Below the pieces are notes generated by a model that searched no databases, was not told the origin of the DNA, and was given only the letters and a program-made list of their open reading frames with translations. From Nageia nagi (Eukaryota > Pinophyta), in the NCBI GenBank assembly GCA_050084985.1, contig JBITNC010000001.1:76198001-76262000 (forward strand): a stretch of DNA of 64,000 nt, read 5' to 3'. Positions 37,150 to 51,296 of this stretch are shown here, piece by piece (the first letter of the stretch is position 1; each line of letters begins with the position of its first letter). The position numbers and the translations under genes are program-made.

Positions 37150-38923
37150 TGATACTAGCAATAGGCCTTAAATAACTTTAACTAAATATATTGGAAACTC
37201 CTCTTGAGTTAGAGTATAAAGCATGCTTATCAATATTATTCTCCATCTTGATATGAAATCAGTAACCAATTCATCTAGGAATTATTATAGTCTTCTAAGA
37301 TTAGTGATGGAAGTTTTATCTTTAATATTGATCATAAAGTATTCTAGGAATAAATTTGCTAATTGAGAATATAAACTAATGCTATATTTTGTTAAATTTT
37401 TATACCAATATTATGCTTCTCTAGAAAGTTTCATGGGAAAAATATGTAGCATTAATACATCATCATTAGGAATGACATAACTTGAATACTTGAATCATCG
37501 AAGATGCTCTTTAGGATATTCCTTTGCTTTAAATGGTTTGATTTTAAGAATTTCAAATTTAAAAGGAATATCATTTTTGGGAACACTAGGATGAATAGGT
37601 TAATTACAAATTATTTTGTATGATACCTTTTTATTACCTTGCATATGTAACTCCCTTTCAATTTCCTTTAACCTTTTATGAAAATCATCCTTTTCTTTTG
37701 GTTTATTTTGAGGATATATCAATTCTTTTTGCAGACCTCATGAATGATTCATACATTTGCTCAAAAGGTATCTTGGCATCATAATAAGTCCCATCATATG
37801 ATGGAGAGGGAGGTGGAGGTTGATGGGATGGTCATAGAGGTAATTGTGTTCTAGGAGGGTAATATGGTTTTCCCTTATCTTTATGTGGAGGCAAGTGATA
37901 TCTTTGAAGTTCATTTTGTCAATTTTTAAGTGAAACTTCTTTTTTATTAGCAAGATTAGGATCTTGATATCTATACACCCCATGACCATATGATAATAAA
38001 GATCATGCTTTGGGTTGTCATTTCCTATCCCTTACTAACATGTGATTAGATTCATATTGTTTTTGAACATTTTTTTATTAAGATGTATTGTTGATGATTT
38101 TTTTATGTAGATTGCACACTAGTTTTTTTTATAATTATGGTTGTTCAATAATCCTAAAAGGTTTTTCTTTTCATTGTACATCTTGATTGTAAAGAGCCAA
38201 TTCTTTTCATTATTGTTGTTACATGTTATTTTGAGGTGCATACTCTTTCCTATGTGCATAGAGAGGTATTTATTTCAACTTAAACTTTGTTGGGTTGTGT
38301 CTATCCTTTACATCATACTCTTGTTTAGATGTTCTATAACTTGAAAAAGGAGTTGGTGTATTTAATTTCAAAACATGGAAAGGGTTATCATATGCTTTGA
38401 AGTGATACCTTAACTTTGGAATTGGAGTTTCTATATGTATAGAGATTTAATCATCAAATTATTTTGTTTACCTAGATATTGTATGAGGAGTATAATCATA
38501 TATTCTTAAATATGATTGAACTAAACATCCATCCGGTAGATAACGTGCAACATGATTATAATTTGGTTTATAAGGACCTATTTGAAACATAGTGTCAACT
38601 GAATGAGCTTGTGATAGAGGGATGTTCCCTTCTTAATTATATTTTATGTTATTGGTCACTTGTTTATCCTCTCTTAAATATTCTAAATTTAGAAGGAGAC
38701 TATGAGCATGTGAAGAATGAGGAATTCTTAGCTATGTAAAATGTTATCTAACCATGTTTAAGTCATTATTGATAGGGTTTGAGTAAATTTCAATATTTAT
38801 GTTTTATGAATTTTTGCTTCTCAAAATATTCCTACTAGACCTATGACTTTATCTTTCTTTTAGATAGTATTCATCATATGGTTCCTATCCTTGATGAGCT
38901 CTTTGAGAATGAGTATGAACCAT
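37150..38923 (-). pseudogene. Decayed LTR-retrotransposon gag, copy B
   Basis: Antisense counterpart of 9190-10977. The putative ATG at 38923 precedes the same 'MVHTHSQRAH' start, and the gag-like region is recognisable around 37235-37300. A proline-rich stretch near 37800-37860 is shared with copy A. No pol follows. Confidence 0.5.
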
Positions 38924-38929
38924 TTTCTC

Positions 38930-41900
38930 TTTATTCTTAATTTTTATTTTTCTTTTTAAATTTAAAAAAAATAAAAATAAAGCAAGCATCAATCATATTA
39001 ATTCTATTTTTATCTTTTTGAATTTATATATATGAGAAAATAATTGAATTTTTCATCTCTAGGTTTTGGCTCTAAAGCTCATTATTATATTTTATTGGTG
39101 GGAGTATAAGAAAGTAAGAATCAATCGTTGGTAATGACCTCCAACTCATTGATGTTCATTTTATCAAGCCTTATGAATATGAATTTAACTAAAATAAAGT
39201 ACTCATGGATGCAAATTCTAACCCTCCCAATCATATATATCTATTGATTAAACTTTTTTAATGTGATCAAAATAATATTTTAATTAGTATGTATCTTGAT
39301 CTATATAACCCATGATACCTAATGCCTTTAAATGAGGTTTATTAACCCTTATGATAAAGGATGTATATAAGTGTGGTTTATTACCTCTTCTTATGATTCA
39401 CAATCTCCTTCGATCATCTTCAATGTGGTAAGGGTAGATAAGTAAGAAGCCTTTAATATGAGTAAATTTCCTTTTAATGCAAGTTCATTTGCCCTTGTTA
39501 CATGTAACAATCACTTATGAATACCTCTCAATTTGGTAAGGGAAAATATTTAAGAGTATTAATGTGTAATTGTTTTTCCTTTCTTTATGAGTCACAATCA
39601 TTTGACCACCCTTTTACATGGTAAGGAAGAAAAGTAGATAGTTTTTAATGTATGAATGGAACTACCATATTCATTAACTAATTTAATGCAACCTAATTTA
39701 CCTTAAACCCAATTCATTATCCTTAAGTTCATTCTAAGTTTAATAACAATTAATTACCCCTTACAAGTGTGGAAGCAACTTAGTGTATATTCATTCACAA
39801 GATTAATGTGATAAAGTGAGAAAGAAAAGATTCATTTAACCTTTTTCTATCCCACTTAGCTCACCTTAGATCACTTTTAAATTCAAAGGGAGAGCATAAG
39901 TAGATAAGATAGAAAAATTATCATGTGAAGTGTTTTGCTTTGTACAATCCCTACCCAAGAAATAAGTAAATTAAACTATTGAAACTAAACAACAAGGATA
40001 TAAAACTAATACATTTTTATCATTAATATAAATTACCCTTTCTTATATGCATTTTAAGAAAAGGGATCACAAATAATAGTTTCATTTTTATTGTTCATTT
40101 TTAATTATTACATTGTGCTTGCTTGTATTGACAAGAATTAAAAATTCCATTCTATCTTCGATCATTTACATTCCAACCCAATCATTGGCATCCTAATCCA
40201 ATCGTTGGATTTCGATACCAAATTGTTGGTGATTCTTCAACTTGAAACAAAAAATAAACAAAATGTAGTAATACTAAATACCATTAGATATAGATAACAC
40301 AAATAATCATAAAAGTATGAAAAAAACCCTATGTTTCATCACTAATGTTATCTACATGTGGTAGCCCTCCTTCTAGCATTAGAATGTACTACCCAAAAAG
40401 TAATCTTGTTAACAAATAAGATAAAAAGTATTAAGATAAATACATTCTTTATTACTCTTGGATAGAACTCAATTGTATAGTAATGAATCTTTAGATTCAT
40501 TGTACCTTGTTGTAAGGGCTTTTTCAAAATGATTTTTTAGGCCTCTATGGTTGGTAATAGAGTCATTGACATTCTAGTGTAGTATTCAATGTTTGATGTT
40601 GATTGCTAGCATATGACCCTCATTCATGGGTGTTTATATATTTGAATTTGCAATATTTCAATTCTATCTTATGAAAAATATAAATAATCTTTACTTTTCC
40701 TTTTTATTCTCCATTTGAATATCCTTAACAACTTTGATGTTCAACATCTATGGAACCTACCACATGCAAACAAAAAATACATCAAACATACTTGTTCATT
40801 TTAGAAAATAAAACATGATATTCAAAACAAAATGAATATGTAAAAAGCATAAAACTAAAGTACTCAATTCACTAAGGTTCTAGATGAATTTCAGTATAGT
40901 TACTTTACTTTGAAAATAGGATCCCTTACTTTAATATTGAAGGTTTTATTTATAGATTTAGGAAATTATAGAAGTTTCCATTTTGAAGATAAAATATGGA
41001 TAAAAAAGCTTAACCAACTTTGTCATGGAGATGATACAAATCTTGGGTGCATAGGATGGATGTTGAGCCATCCATGATCCATAGCTTTTTATCCAAGTCT
41101 CTTTATAAACTTACCATTTTTATTTTTCTTTTTATTTTTCCAATCATAGAGTCATTGGCATCTAGGTATCATATGTCCATGTCTAGCTTGAGTCATCGAT
41201 ATTTGAAGTTGGATGCTAGTGATTGGCATTTTATTATAAACTTTATAATAATATTTTAATTTTTTATCCTTCTTTCATCTATCGAAAGAAGTGTAATTTT
41301 TGGGTATCTAGGTTTTTCCCCTTTTAAAATTATCAGCTAATTGTAAGCAAAAGATAATTCAAAAATTTACCTTTCAAAAGGTGGGTGTATTGAAGTTTCT
41401 TAACTTGTGTTTTTGAATTTGATCAGTATTTTGGATTGACATATTCTCTAGAATAAGGTAAATATTGATTTCTTAAATTATGATTAAATCTATTTCCAAT
41501 CTTGTATGCTTGAATTCTTTTGAAAATAGTATTATTGTATTATCAAAGTGAAACATGTGTGTTATCACTATAATGTATGTTATTTTTGGTAGTTGCATGA
41601 TGAGACTTTACTTCATCTCTGCATGTTGAAGCTAGCATGTGATAAGGAAGTATACTTTATGAATACAATTATTTTGATTATTCTACTCTTTGTCCTAATA
41701 GTAGGGTTACATAATGATTTTGTGTAAAAGTTCATACTATGTATTTATTCATGTTCAAGTTTTTTAGAGTTTGGATTACTCATAAGTGTTAGGTTTTCTA
41801 AACTATGTGACATTGGTCAAAGTGACAAGTAAGTGGCTTGCTCATTTTTTCCTTTACACATTTATTTTAATTTCTTTTTTAGTTTTAATATATTTTCTTT

Positions 41901-43600
41901 TCCTTTTCTTTTTTTTTGCTCATCAATGATGCATGATGAGGGTGTAGTATAGTATTTATCCCATAAAAGACTCATGAAGGGACATTTTAAGGTTTCTTCA
42001 TCAAGGACTCACTATGAGATACTAAAGGGTTTTAGATATTTTTGGGTACATGCAACTATATATGCACATGTTTTTATATTGCATTGTCCAAATTATTAAT
42101 AGAATACTAGGAGGGCTTAAATTTTTATATTTTATATTTTATTTATGTTTTTATGTTGCCTCATTTAGAACTCATGATGAGATACAACAAAGAGGGCTTA
42201 AATATTTTTCATGTTTTTGATTTGTCTGAAAATAAAATGGATTTGTTCAAGTTGCTTGACCTGTGAGATCAATGCTTGAGTCAACATTTTAAAATTGACT
42301 TAATCTCTTTGAATAAGTCAAACTTGATTGATCAAATCATGATTAACTTATGTTCTAATCTTTTTCACTTGAAACATTTTCAAAACCATTATGGTGTTTA
42401 CCAAAATGTCACATGTGTCAATCTCTATATTGTATGTTGTTTGTGGCACTTGCATGATGAGACTCTATGTTTGTCTCCACATGCCAAAGCTAGCATGTGA
42501 TAGTAAACTTTTCTTGTGTACACATTGATTAGATTTTTCTTCTCTTTTTCCTATTAGGGAGGGTACATGATGATATTATTGAAAAGGTCATATCATGCTT
42601 TTAAATCATGTTTAATGTTTTTAAAGTTTGAATCGTTAGTGAGATTTAATTTCATTTAGATATGTAATTTTAGTCAATTTATAAGTTAGGAGGCTTACAT
42701 GTTTTATTTTTTGACATTTTTTGTTCCCTCATCAAAGATCCATTATGGGGGGACTAAAGGGGGTTTTAAATATTTTTATGTACATATGCTTGTATACACA
42801 CATATTTTTGTATTTCCTTATCTAGTACTCATAATGAGATACTAGGAGGAGGGTTTAAGTATTTTTTCATTTTCATTTTTTAAAGATTTTAAATTTCTTA
42901 TGGGTCTCCAGCATTTGGATCTAACTTCTAATGTCCCACCTTAGTCACCAACATTTGGATCTAGTCATTGATGTCCCACCTCATTTGTTGGTATCTAATT
43001 TATAATCACTGGCATTTGATCTCATAAGTAAGATAAAAAGAAAAGGTGAGTTGTAATTTTCTCATATGTATCTTACTATTTTTCAAAGTTCTTATCGACT
43101 TATCATGCTTTTCACATAATTTCCCTATTTATCTACCTTGCCACTTTCTATGGGTTAGTATACCATCAAGGACGAGACCAATTTTCTAGATGTTGTAAAT
43201 CAAAGAGAGGTAGGGTTTTCAAACCCCCCTTTTAATCTTTTTATTTAATAGGCTAATTCTAGGGTTTAATTTAAAGAATGAAAATTGTAGAAATTATTAT
43301 TTTTTCATTTATAAGTTTTTCATCTATTTAAAATTTAGTATTAGCTTAGATTTTGAGGTTTTTTTATCCCTTTTGGGGATTTTGATTATGATCTCCAGCT
43401 AGGGCCAAAGGGTTTCAGGGTCATTGGTGACTCTATAACTTGGTTGCTCAATTGTCAATGTTAAACCTTTAAGTTGGATGTTTTTTTACTTAGATTAACT
43501 TATTCATATTCTAGGTTCAAGATGTGTCAAACCCTAGGGGTCATTACCCCATGATTACTTAGGAGGGATATCAGTTCCTTACCACTAGAGATCACACATT
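38930..43600. other. Copy B, anonymous middle part
   Basis: Homologous to 10990-11850 plus 28967-34290 of copy A, without the inserts. At 40209-40224 the minus strand again reads an LTR-like end followed by TTTGGTATCGAAATCC, a possible primer-binding site. An internal duplication (about 41570 and 42410) is shared with copy A. No gene seen. Confidence 0.4.
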
Positions 43601-43609
43601 TCTTCTAAG

Positions 43610-45535
43610 TGTGGCTTCTGGAGTTGGGCCCTATATGGGTTGCATTCACTAGGAGTACCCTCTCATGGAAAATTTGATGGAGAGGTGGGACTCCACCATT
43701 TCTACTTTTCATCTCTTGATAGGGGAGATAATCATTACAATGGAGGACATCCATCATCTTTACATCTTTCCCATTCAAGGTTAGAGGATTCAACACATTA
43801 TTGATAAGGACAATGTTCGATCTACTATCTCTTATCTCTATGGAGTTAATAGGGTATATATGATCATGTATGAGATGAACTCAGTTGGGATCAAGTATTT
43901 GTAGTATTGGTATGTTGATTAGCAAGGGAGCATCAAGTTCTCATTTTTGATTGGGTTAATTCAATGCCACACATTACTTGATATAGGTAGTGGTAGATTT
44001 CCTTAGTCATTACTTGTCATTATATATATGATGCAACATAGCGCTTATTTTTCTTGGGCTCTCACTTTGTTAACACAATGCTATAAGGAGTTATTATTTT
44101 ATTCTCAAGGTCATAGGACCTCTCTGTTAGTGACTATCACTCTATAGGCATGTGTTTATGAGCATCTATTACTATATTCCCTCATAAACTTCCTATTCTT
44201 AGCTTTACGAATAATGTTTAGTATCTAGTAGGCATTTTGATATGGAGGGAGGAATTTTATATCCACCCTACTGATGAAATCCATATATACATTCATTTAT
44301 ATCATGGGGTTCTTAGTCATCTCATGCCTGATCATGTCATGCTTCAACCATATCTCCTATATCTAGTGTGGGATGATTTAGAGGCTGAGCTTATCAGGAC
44401 GAGATAGACTATGGTTCTTAGCATTTATAGGATAGATTTTTTGGAGTATTTTTAGTTTAAGCACATGAGGCACCAATTTTCACTCATGCAATAAGTTCCT
44501 CTAATGACTAGGAGGTATCAAAGAGGGGGAAACCTTCCTATGGAGGGTATTGAGCCTTTGGTCTATGTTGAGCCTAATCCTATGCAAGATGAGGACATTG
44601 ATGAGGAGGTATATGATGGTGATGTGGGTGTTACATAGGTTTTTATTTCCTAATGGTATATTGAGTTGGAGTAGGCTAATGAGGGAGATCAGGGTCATAG
44701 AATACAACAATCTATGGAGGATCCTAGTGTAGGATCTAGCATGGAGGAGAAGCATGATGTTAAGATGGGTCTTGCAAAGGACATACCAATGATGGAGATA
44801 TAGGTTAATGAGGAGGTTGGTGTAGGTGAGGGAGCTCTAGAGGAGTAACAAGTTCCATAGCTTCACAAATATGAATCCTTACTTAGTGAGATTGATGAGC
44901 CCAAGTTTTTACTTAAGCAATTTTGGTCACTACTTCATTAATCTCATCAAGATAATGAGTCTTTGTGTGCTTAGCTATAGTAGTACATACACACATATGA
45001 GGATAGAATTAGATATAGGAAAGATCATGATAGGTATAAGTAGGAGAGAGACATGGCCAAGGCCATGGTTTAGTCCTTATAGTAGTAAGCCAGAATAGAG
45101 GGGGTTGTAGCAAGTGTAGAGAGACACTAGTCTACTCTTGTTAGGGACATATGAGGGTAAAGGGATTACTATCATGGAGTATTTGATAATTGGATAATGG
45201 GTGTTTCAAAATACACACCCAATTTGTTTTATATTATTCCTCCTTCACATTACATCCCTTTGGACATTTGTAAAGTTCCTATTGTAATGACTAATGAAGA
45301 ACAAGGTGGTAGCACATCATGCATAGGTAGAGGTAGTGATATAGCTACTCCTATCAGGAGTGCTATTGAACCTCTTCTTACCATAGGTGTGCATCATCAA
45401 AGATTTGGGCAACAAGATGAGAGAGGATCATAGGTAGTCCTTCAATGCAGAGAGACTAAGATGTTAGTGAGGCTAGTGATCAAGGATGTGGTGAGGGTAG
45501 TACTTATGAGGATGATCCTAAGGATTAAACACTGA
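43610..45535 (+). pseudogene. Decayed plant mobile domain (PMD) gene, copy B
   Basis: The best-preserved block is 43677-43781, an uninterrupted frame reading 'MERWDSTISTFHLLIGEI..' then 'ITMEDIHHLYIFPIQG'. This is the PMD opening 'ERW..ET.TFHL..GEMTITLEDV..L.GLPI.G'. Later come 'DIGSGRFP.SLLVIIYMMQHS' (about 43980-44040), 'LLTQCYKELLF' (near 44070-44095), 'GVLSHLMPDHVMLQPY' (about 44308-44355) and 'HQFSLMQ' (about 44472-44492). These follow the family order to the 'L.PD.V.WQPY' and 'RQFG..Q.IP' motifs. A distinct C-terminal open stretch of 78 codons (45197-45433) ends the gene. Frameshifts and stops are spread throughout. Confidence 0.65.
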
Positions 45536-45544
45536 GTCTTTTTG

Positions 45545-45547
<3 letters not shown>

Positions 45548-45582
<35 letters not shown>

Positions 45583-45615
45583 TATTATATATATATATAT
45601 ATATTATATATATAT
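45548..45615. repeat. (TA)n microsatellite
   Basis: Almost pure TA dinucleotides with short interruptions, just outside copy B. Confidence 0.95.
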
Positions 45616-46212
45616 CCTAATACTCATGCTCATGATTATGATGATGTTTTGATGAATCATAAATTCCTTACATATTATTATGTGTTATTTTAATGGATAA
45701 TAGACTTAGGGTTATGTTTAACTTTAATGTTATATTTAGTGTTGTTGGGATGTTAATGTTGATTTACATTATCCTAGTATGTTAGAAAAATGATACATAT
45801 TAATATCTTAATAGATGGATTATTTATATATGATGTGATTATGATTAGTAAATGATGTAATGTTAATAATTTAATTTGTTATTAATTTTATCATTATATT
45901 CTTATAATGATATAACTATAATTAGGATAATATTTAATTTATATTTGTACTAAATCAAATATCATCATTTTTTGTTCTTGACTATTTATACAAATGCTTT
46001 TAAACATAATTAGTGGGATAATACATATATGTGACATGGTATAAATGACATGGATGTATGGATATATGGATGTAAGCATATACTAATGAATAATGAATAT
46101 GAATGAATGGTATAACTATTGGAATATTAAACATAACATCCTATTTAACTTACTAAGATCATAATAATAGTATATATATCATGAGGTGAAATGTATAATA
46201 TGATAAAGAAGT
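45616..46212. other. AT-rich spacer
   Basis: No coding or repeat structure recognised between the microsatellite and the LTR at 46213. Confidence 0.4.
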
Positions 46213-46961
46213 TGTAGATACCTCAAAATTATCTTTTCTTCCCCCTTTGTGTTTTGTCTTGTCACTTTTATCTTATCACCTTGTCATGACCCTTATTGAA
46301 TTTTTGATTCAAGTTTAGCATAGACCCATTGGCTAACTAATTGGTCTACCAGTTAGTCAACTAGATCAATATCCAATACCTAACCTATAAATGCAATTTT
46401 GAAATCCATTTTCCCTCTCTCTTCTCCTTTGATGGTTCTAGATTTTTCTCATTCATTCCTCAAGCCTTAGTCATTTCCAAACATACCTAGGTAACTCTAG
46501 TACCCCTTTTGACATGTTTTTGAGCATTCTTGTAGGTTTTGAAGAGTACATGGAGCTATCTTGGAGCAATGGAGCACTTGTATCCTTGTCTATTGCATTT
46601 ATGTGAGCATGTAGTATGTTTCTAGGCTAGATTCATGATAGTTTAGCTTATTTTTATCATCTTATCATTATCTTAACATAGCATGAGCATATCACATTGA
46701 ATTATAGGCATTCCCTTATTTTCTATTTCCCATTTATTTATGGGATAAAGGTACTACATTTAATTAAGGAGGTTTGATACCTTTCTTTGAGCATACTCTA
46801 GGGCCTTAAGGGAATAAAGTGTTGAGGCCCCCACTAACATATATCTTCTTATAGGTCTAACACATCATCCCCATCATCAAAGCACATCATGTTTTCAAGC
46901 AACATTTTAGATGTTGCAACATGTACACCCCCAAAAGGGGAGATTCCATTTGGGTGCATCA
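46213..46961 (+). repeat. Left LTR of the LARD-like element
   Basis: Contains 'cctataaatgcaattttgaaatcc', a likely TATA box (TATAAATG near 46385-46395). It is clearly homologous to 51297-52037 but diverged, so the insertion is old. Confidence 0.75.
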
Positions 46962-48350
46962 GAGAATGGTGATCATGATGAGACAACCCTTGGTCCATTG
47001 AGCTCAACTTGGAGGAGTTTTCTAAACTTTTCTTTTTTTCTCAGGTGTTATTTTTTACCCTTTTTCTTATTATTTTCCATCAGTTTATGTTGTTAAAATC
47101 TATTACTTCTTTTATGGAATCATATTGGACTTGATGTGATTCAAATTTCAAAGGTTTGGAGTCCCCACTCCCTACCATTCGATAGCTAATTTCATGTAGA
47201 CTAGTTTGCAGAGTCTAGCTGACCTTTAGCAAACTAGTTATTCCATTACTTGATCCATAGCTTGCAAGTTGGCCCTTTAATGATCACTTGCATTTGTATT
47301 TTTTAGCCAATTTATACATATTCAAACCCTAATTCTCAACTGATATTTAGAAAATTGATTCATCTATTAGCTAAGACTAAGGGTGTCAACTAGTTCTATT
47401 CTCGTGTTTGAGTCTATTAACTAGGCTTAGATCCATTTTTATTATCTTGTATCTAGTTCCAACCCTATAACTAGGTGGCAGCAATCCATTGCCAACATAT
47501 TTACTTTTGATTTATAATCATAAATTTTATTTTTGGCATTTTTACACTTCTTTTTAAAATTCTCTAAGTACCATTATGATAGACTAGATGGTTGTTTGAT
47601 CGATCCATCAATTATAGTGCTAACTAATTTGTAGCATACTAAATATGATTAGAGTTTGTATTATAGGTATTGTAGCTAATGGGAGCTTGGATTAGGATCT
47701 CCCTAGGCCTATATCCCTCTTTTATCATGCTCTATAATAGATGTATTTTGTTCCTTGCATCCTATGACTGCTTATCTTATTTTGTTTTCACCTGCATTAG
47801 TAAAAATTTAATCCTTTGGTGGGAATGACTTATCATATCTTGTGAAGGGTATAATCATGTAGTTTGCATCCATTTGGTTGCATATCATTGGTAAATTAAC
47901 CTTTAATTTTAATCACACTTGAGCCTAGGCTTTTTTTAAGATCTTAAGCCTTCATCCCTAAACAATTGACTAGGTCAAGCCTTAGGTGAACTAATCAAGA
48001 GGTCAATTTACCATAAAATCAATCATCACTAATTAAGATAATGGCCAAATTGAATAAGAAGAAATTAGATCAAGATAAATCACCATTGCTATCTTAATCA
48101 TCATCTCATCATAATCATATAGGCATTTCTATCTTATCATGTAGGGTTTTTTTGCATTAGTTTTGTATTTTATTTATTAAAAATGTAAATAAATAATAAA
48201 ATCACAATCAAAACTCTAGGCTTAATGTTTATTTACTTATCATTGTTTGGCACCTTTGGGATATTTAGATTAGCAACAATGTTGTTCTTTCCATTTTTTC
48301 CATTATCTTAAAGATTGCTTAATCCTTGAAAATCTTATAGGGAGCCTTAT

Positions 48351-48608
48351 GTGAACATGGTAGCTACCCTTAGATCTGATCAATTAGAGCAAGACCTAGA
48401 CTTAGAGCCACCTTATCCCTCTAGGCCATTCACTGTGTCCTCTTTTATTTCTATTCCTTCTCATCATTCTAACCAATATTTTCATCATTATATCATATCT
48501 TTTTCTTCTTCCCATCATCAAGTCACTATGCCTCTTGGACCCCAATTAGCTAGTGAAATTAGGTGTCATCCTTTTTCATCTTATCTTCATTCTTCCATCA
48601 AGATTTGA
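48351..48608 (+). pseudogene. Short open frame in the LARD interior, possible gag start
   Basis: 85 codons, 'MNMVATLRSDQLEQDLDLEPP' followed by a Ser/His-rich low-complexity segment. No zinc knuckle or known gag motif. The position, about 1.4 kb after the LTR, fits a decayed gag. The Ser/His part is simply the translation of the TCATCA-rich sequence. Family unknown. Confidence 0.3.
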
Positions 48609-50274
48609 TTTATTAATGTTTCTATTATTCAAGAGGCTTGGGTTGTACTCTTTGATCAATTTATCCTTTAGCATCATCTTTGGTCCTATCATGAGTCCTT
48701 TCCTCCTCATCCTTAGGATATGGGTTGTCATCTTGGTCCTTATCATTATGGTCCTCAACCTTCTTTTGTCATCCCCTCACCACTTGTTGCAACAGGCCAA
48801 ATCATGTCTCAACCTTTGCAACAAGTGGTTTCACCTTACTATCATGTATTATATCCTTCTTTGTGTAGGCATTTATCATGTTTTTTCATCACTTGTGTCT
48901 CTCATGTTATCATTTGGTATTAATCTTGGTCCTCCTCTAGGGTTGACCATTGGACATTATCTCTTGAATCACTAGTAGAGAAAGTACAATCCTATACATG
49001 CATGGAAGTTGGTTCCTTAAGTACCTAGAGGATCCAAGGCATTATTTTTCATCTTCTTATGTTGCATCATACCATTGACATTGTTGTATGTCCATTTATT
49101 TATCATGTCATCTTGCTTAGCATGGATTCCCTACCCTTGGCTTTCTCTCACATTTTGTCTTTATTTCTACCATTATTTTTTTATCATATCATCATCATTT
49201 TCATGGTGTCATTAATCATATTTTTTGATCTCTTCATTGTGGGATTCGATACTAGATCCTACACCTCTTTTATGATCATCCACTAGTGGAAGTTGCAGAG
49301 TAGGATAATAATTACTCATCTCCTGCCACCATCATATATTATCTTTGTCATCACTTATCAATAGCACTAGTCTTTTCCCCTCCCTTGTGTGGCATGCATC
49401 CTTGTCACACTATCTTATCATCTCCTCATTATGTCATCATGTCATTATCTTTATTTTGTTTTCTTTCTCATGTCTTCCTTATCATGTGTCTTCATGTATC
49501 TTCCCATTTTCTTATTTTTGTCTTCATCATATCATCATCATTCTATCATTTTTCCTTTAAATGTTTTTCCTTCATCACATCTTTATCTTTTGTCTTGTTC
49601 CATCTTCTTTGATTAAGTGAATCATTTGTTATCATAATCATGTCTTTGGTATTTTATTGATCATCTCTTTGAGCTTATCTTATCATGTATTCAAGATTTG
49701 GTTTCATGATTTTTCAACATCTTATCAATGATATGATGATGTGTTGTTGATATTTCCTTATCCTTTCACCAATATCACATTGGCATCTTATCATTTCAGT
49801 GATAGGTTATATTTCATGAACTTGTATTTATCACTTTTAATCATGGTTTTCATCTTCCTTACTTGCCATTGAGCATGGGGAAAGGATATCTTTTGAGCAT
49901 ATTTGTCTTATCCTTATGTTCAAACATTGTATGCTTGCATGCTACATTCCAATGCTTGGTAGGTTTGTGAGCCTACGATCCTTCCCTTTGACTTAGTATT
50001 ATATGGCCTATCATGCTTCAAAACTAGACTTGGGTTGAATGTTTAGTATGATCTTATATAGCCTATCATGTTCCAAAACTAGCTCTCATCCTGATTGACC
50101 ATTTATCCTTCAATTTATAGGGTAAAGCAAAATCATTGATCATTTATCCTTCAACTATTGGGGCAAATCAGAATCATTGATCATTTACCCTCCAACTATT
50201 GGGGAAAAGGAGATATCATTTGATTTTATGTATCATATACTTTTATTTTGTTACTTTCATACCAATTGATTATG

Positions 50275-50880
50275 ATACAATAGTGTTGGCACCACAAGGT
50301 GTTATAACCATAGGTACCCTTTTTTTATACCTTATCCTTCAACTAGTAGGGAAAAGTAAAGATAATTTATTTTTTTTTCTTATTTGCATAGGATACCTTT
50401 TCAATTCTATTTTATGACCCTTCTCTTTGACTCAGTATTATACAATCTATCATGCATTGAAACTAGACTTGAGTTAGATATTTAGGATGATCTTATATGG
50501 CTTGTCATTTGTTGAAACTAGCTCTCATCTTGACTACTTTATCTTTTACCCTTTAGCTACAAGGGAAAAATAGAGATCACTTTACTTATTATGGTTATTA
50601 TATTTTATATTTATTGCTTTTGTATCAACTATTTATAGCATGATAGTGTTGGCACCATGAGGTGTTATAGCCATAAGTACCTCTCTTATATCATATGTCT
50701 TTTATCTTTTGCTTTTGAACCAACTAGTTACATCACTATAGTGTTGGCATCACAAGGTATTATAGCCATAGGTACCTCTCCTATCATATATCTTTTATAT
50801 TTTTGTCTTTCATATTGATTGGTTAAAACATGATAGTGTTATCATTGAAAGGTGTTATAACCATATATACCCTCAACATG
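50275..50880 (+). repeat. Dispersed tandem motif in the LARD interior
   Basis: The phrase 'tagtgttggcaycacaaggt' with 'gttatagccataggtacc' recurs at about 50281, 50645, 50735 and 50832, with spacing that tightens to about 95 bp. Shorter 'gatcatttatccttcaacta' repeats precede it (50095-50200). Confidence 0.65.
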
Positions 50881-51296
50881 ATTGTGTCAACTTGTTGTAT
50901 CATAGCACATTGCACACATATTACTTTGATCATAGTTAGTAGCTTTTTCTTTCCATTGAGCATGGGGAAAGGTTACCCTTGGCTCACCTCAAGTCATGAG
51001 CATCCTATCATAACCTTAGCATGTGGTAGGTTTGTGTACTTCCATATTTTCTTATTTATCAGTAAAGCATCATCAATCATTGATCGTCATCATTTTATCA
51101 TTTTATCTTTTCTTCTTATCATCATTTTATCTTATCTTCTCATAATTTTGTCTTTTCATCTTCTCATCATTTTATCTTTTATCTTCTCATCATTTTTTTT
51201 TTATATTTTCATCCTTTCATCCTATCATCATCATCCTTTATTATTGGCTTTTGAGTTGAGTCTCACCTTGTAACACTCACCTCAAAATGGGACATC

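Larger units (their letters stand above)
36311..45540. repeat. Copy B of the ~9.5-kb composite unit
   Basis: About 9.2 kb homologous to copy A without the LINE, Sirevirus and TIR insertions. It preserves the empty LINE target (39442-39454) and the empty TIR target (43265-43269). It lacks about 350 bp present in copy A at 11095-11445. The right edge runs into a TA microsatellite at 45548. Confidence 0.75.

Noticed and set aside
49059-49616. Overlapping plus-strand frames of about 75 codons in the LARD
   Set aside because: All three frames are open because the sequence is TCAT/CTTT-rich; translations are low-complexity Ser/Leu/Phe/His.
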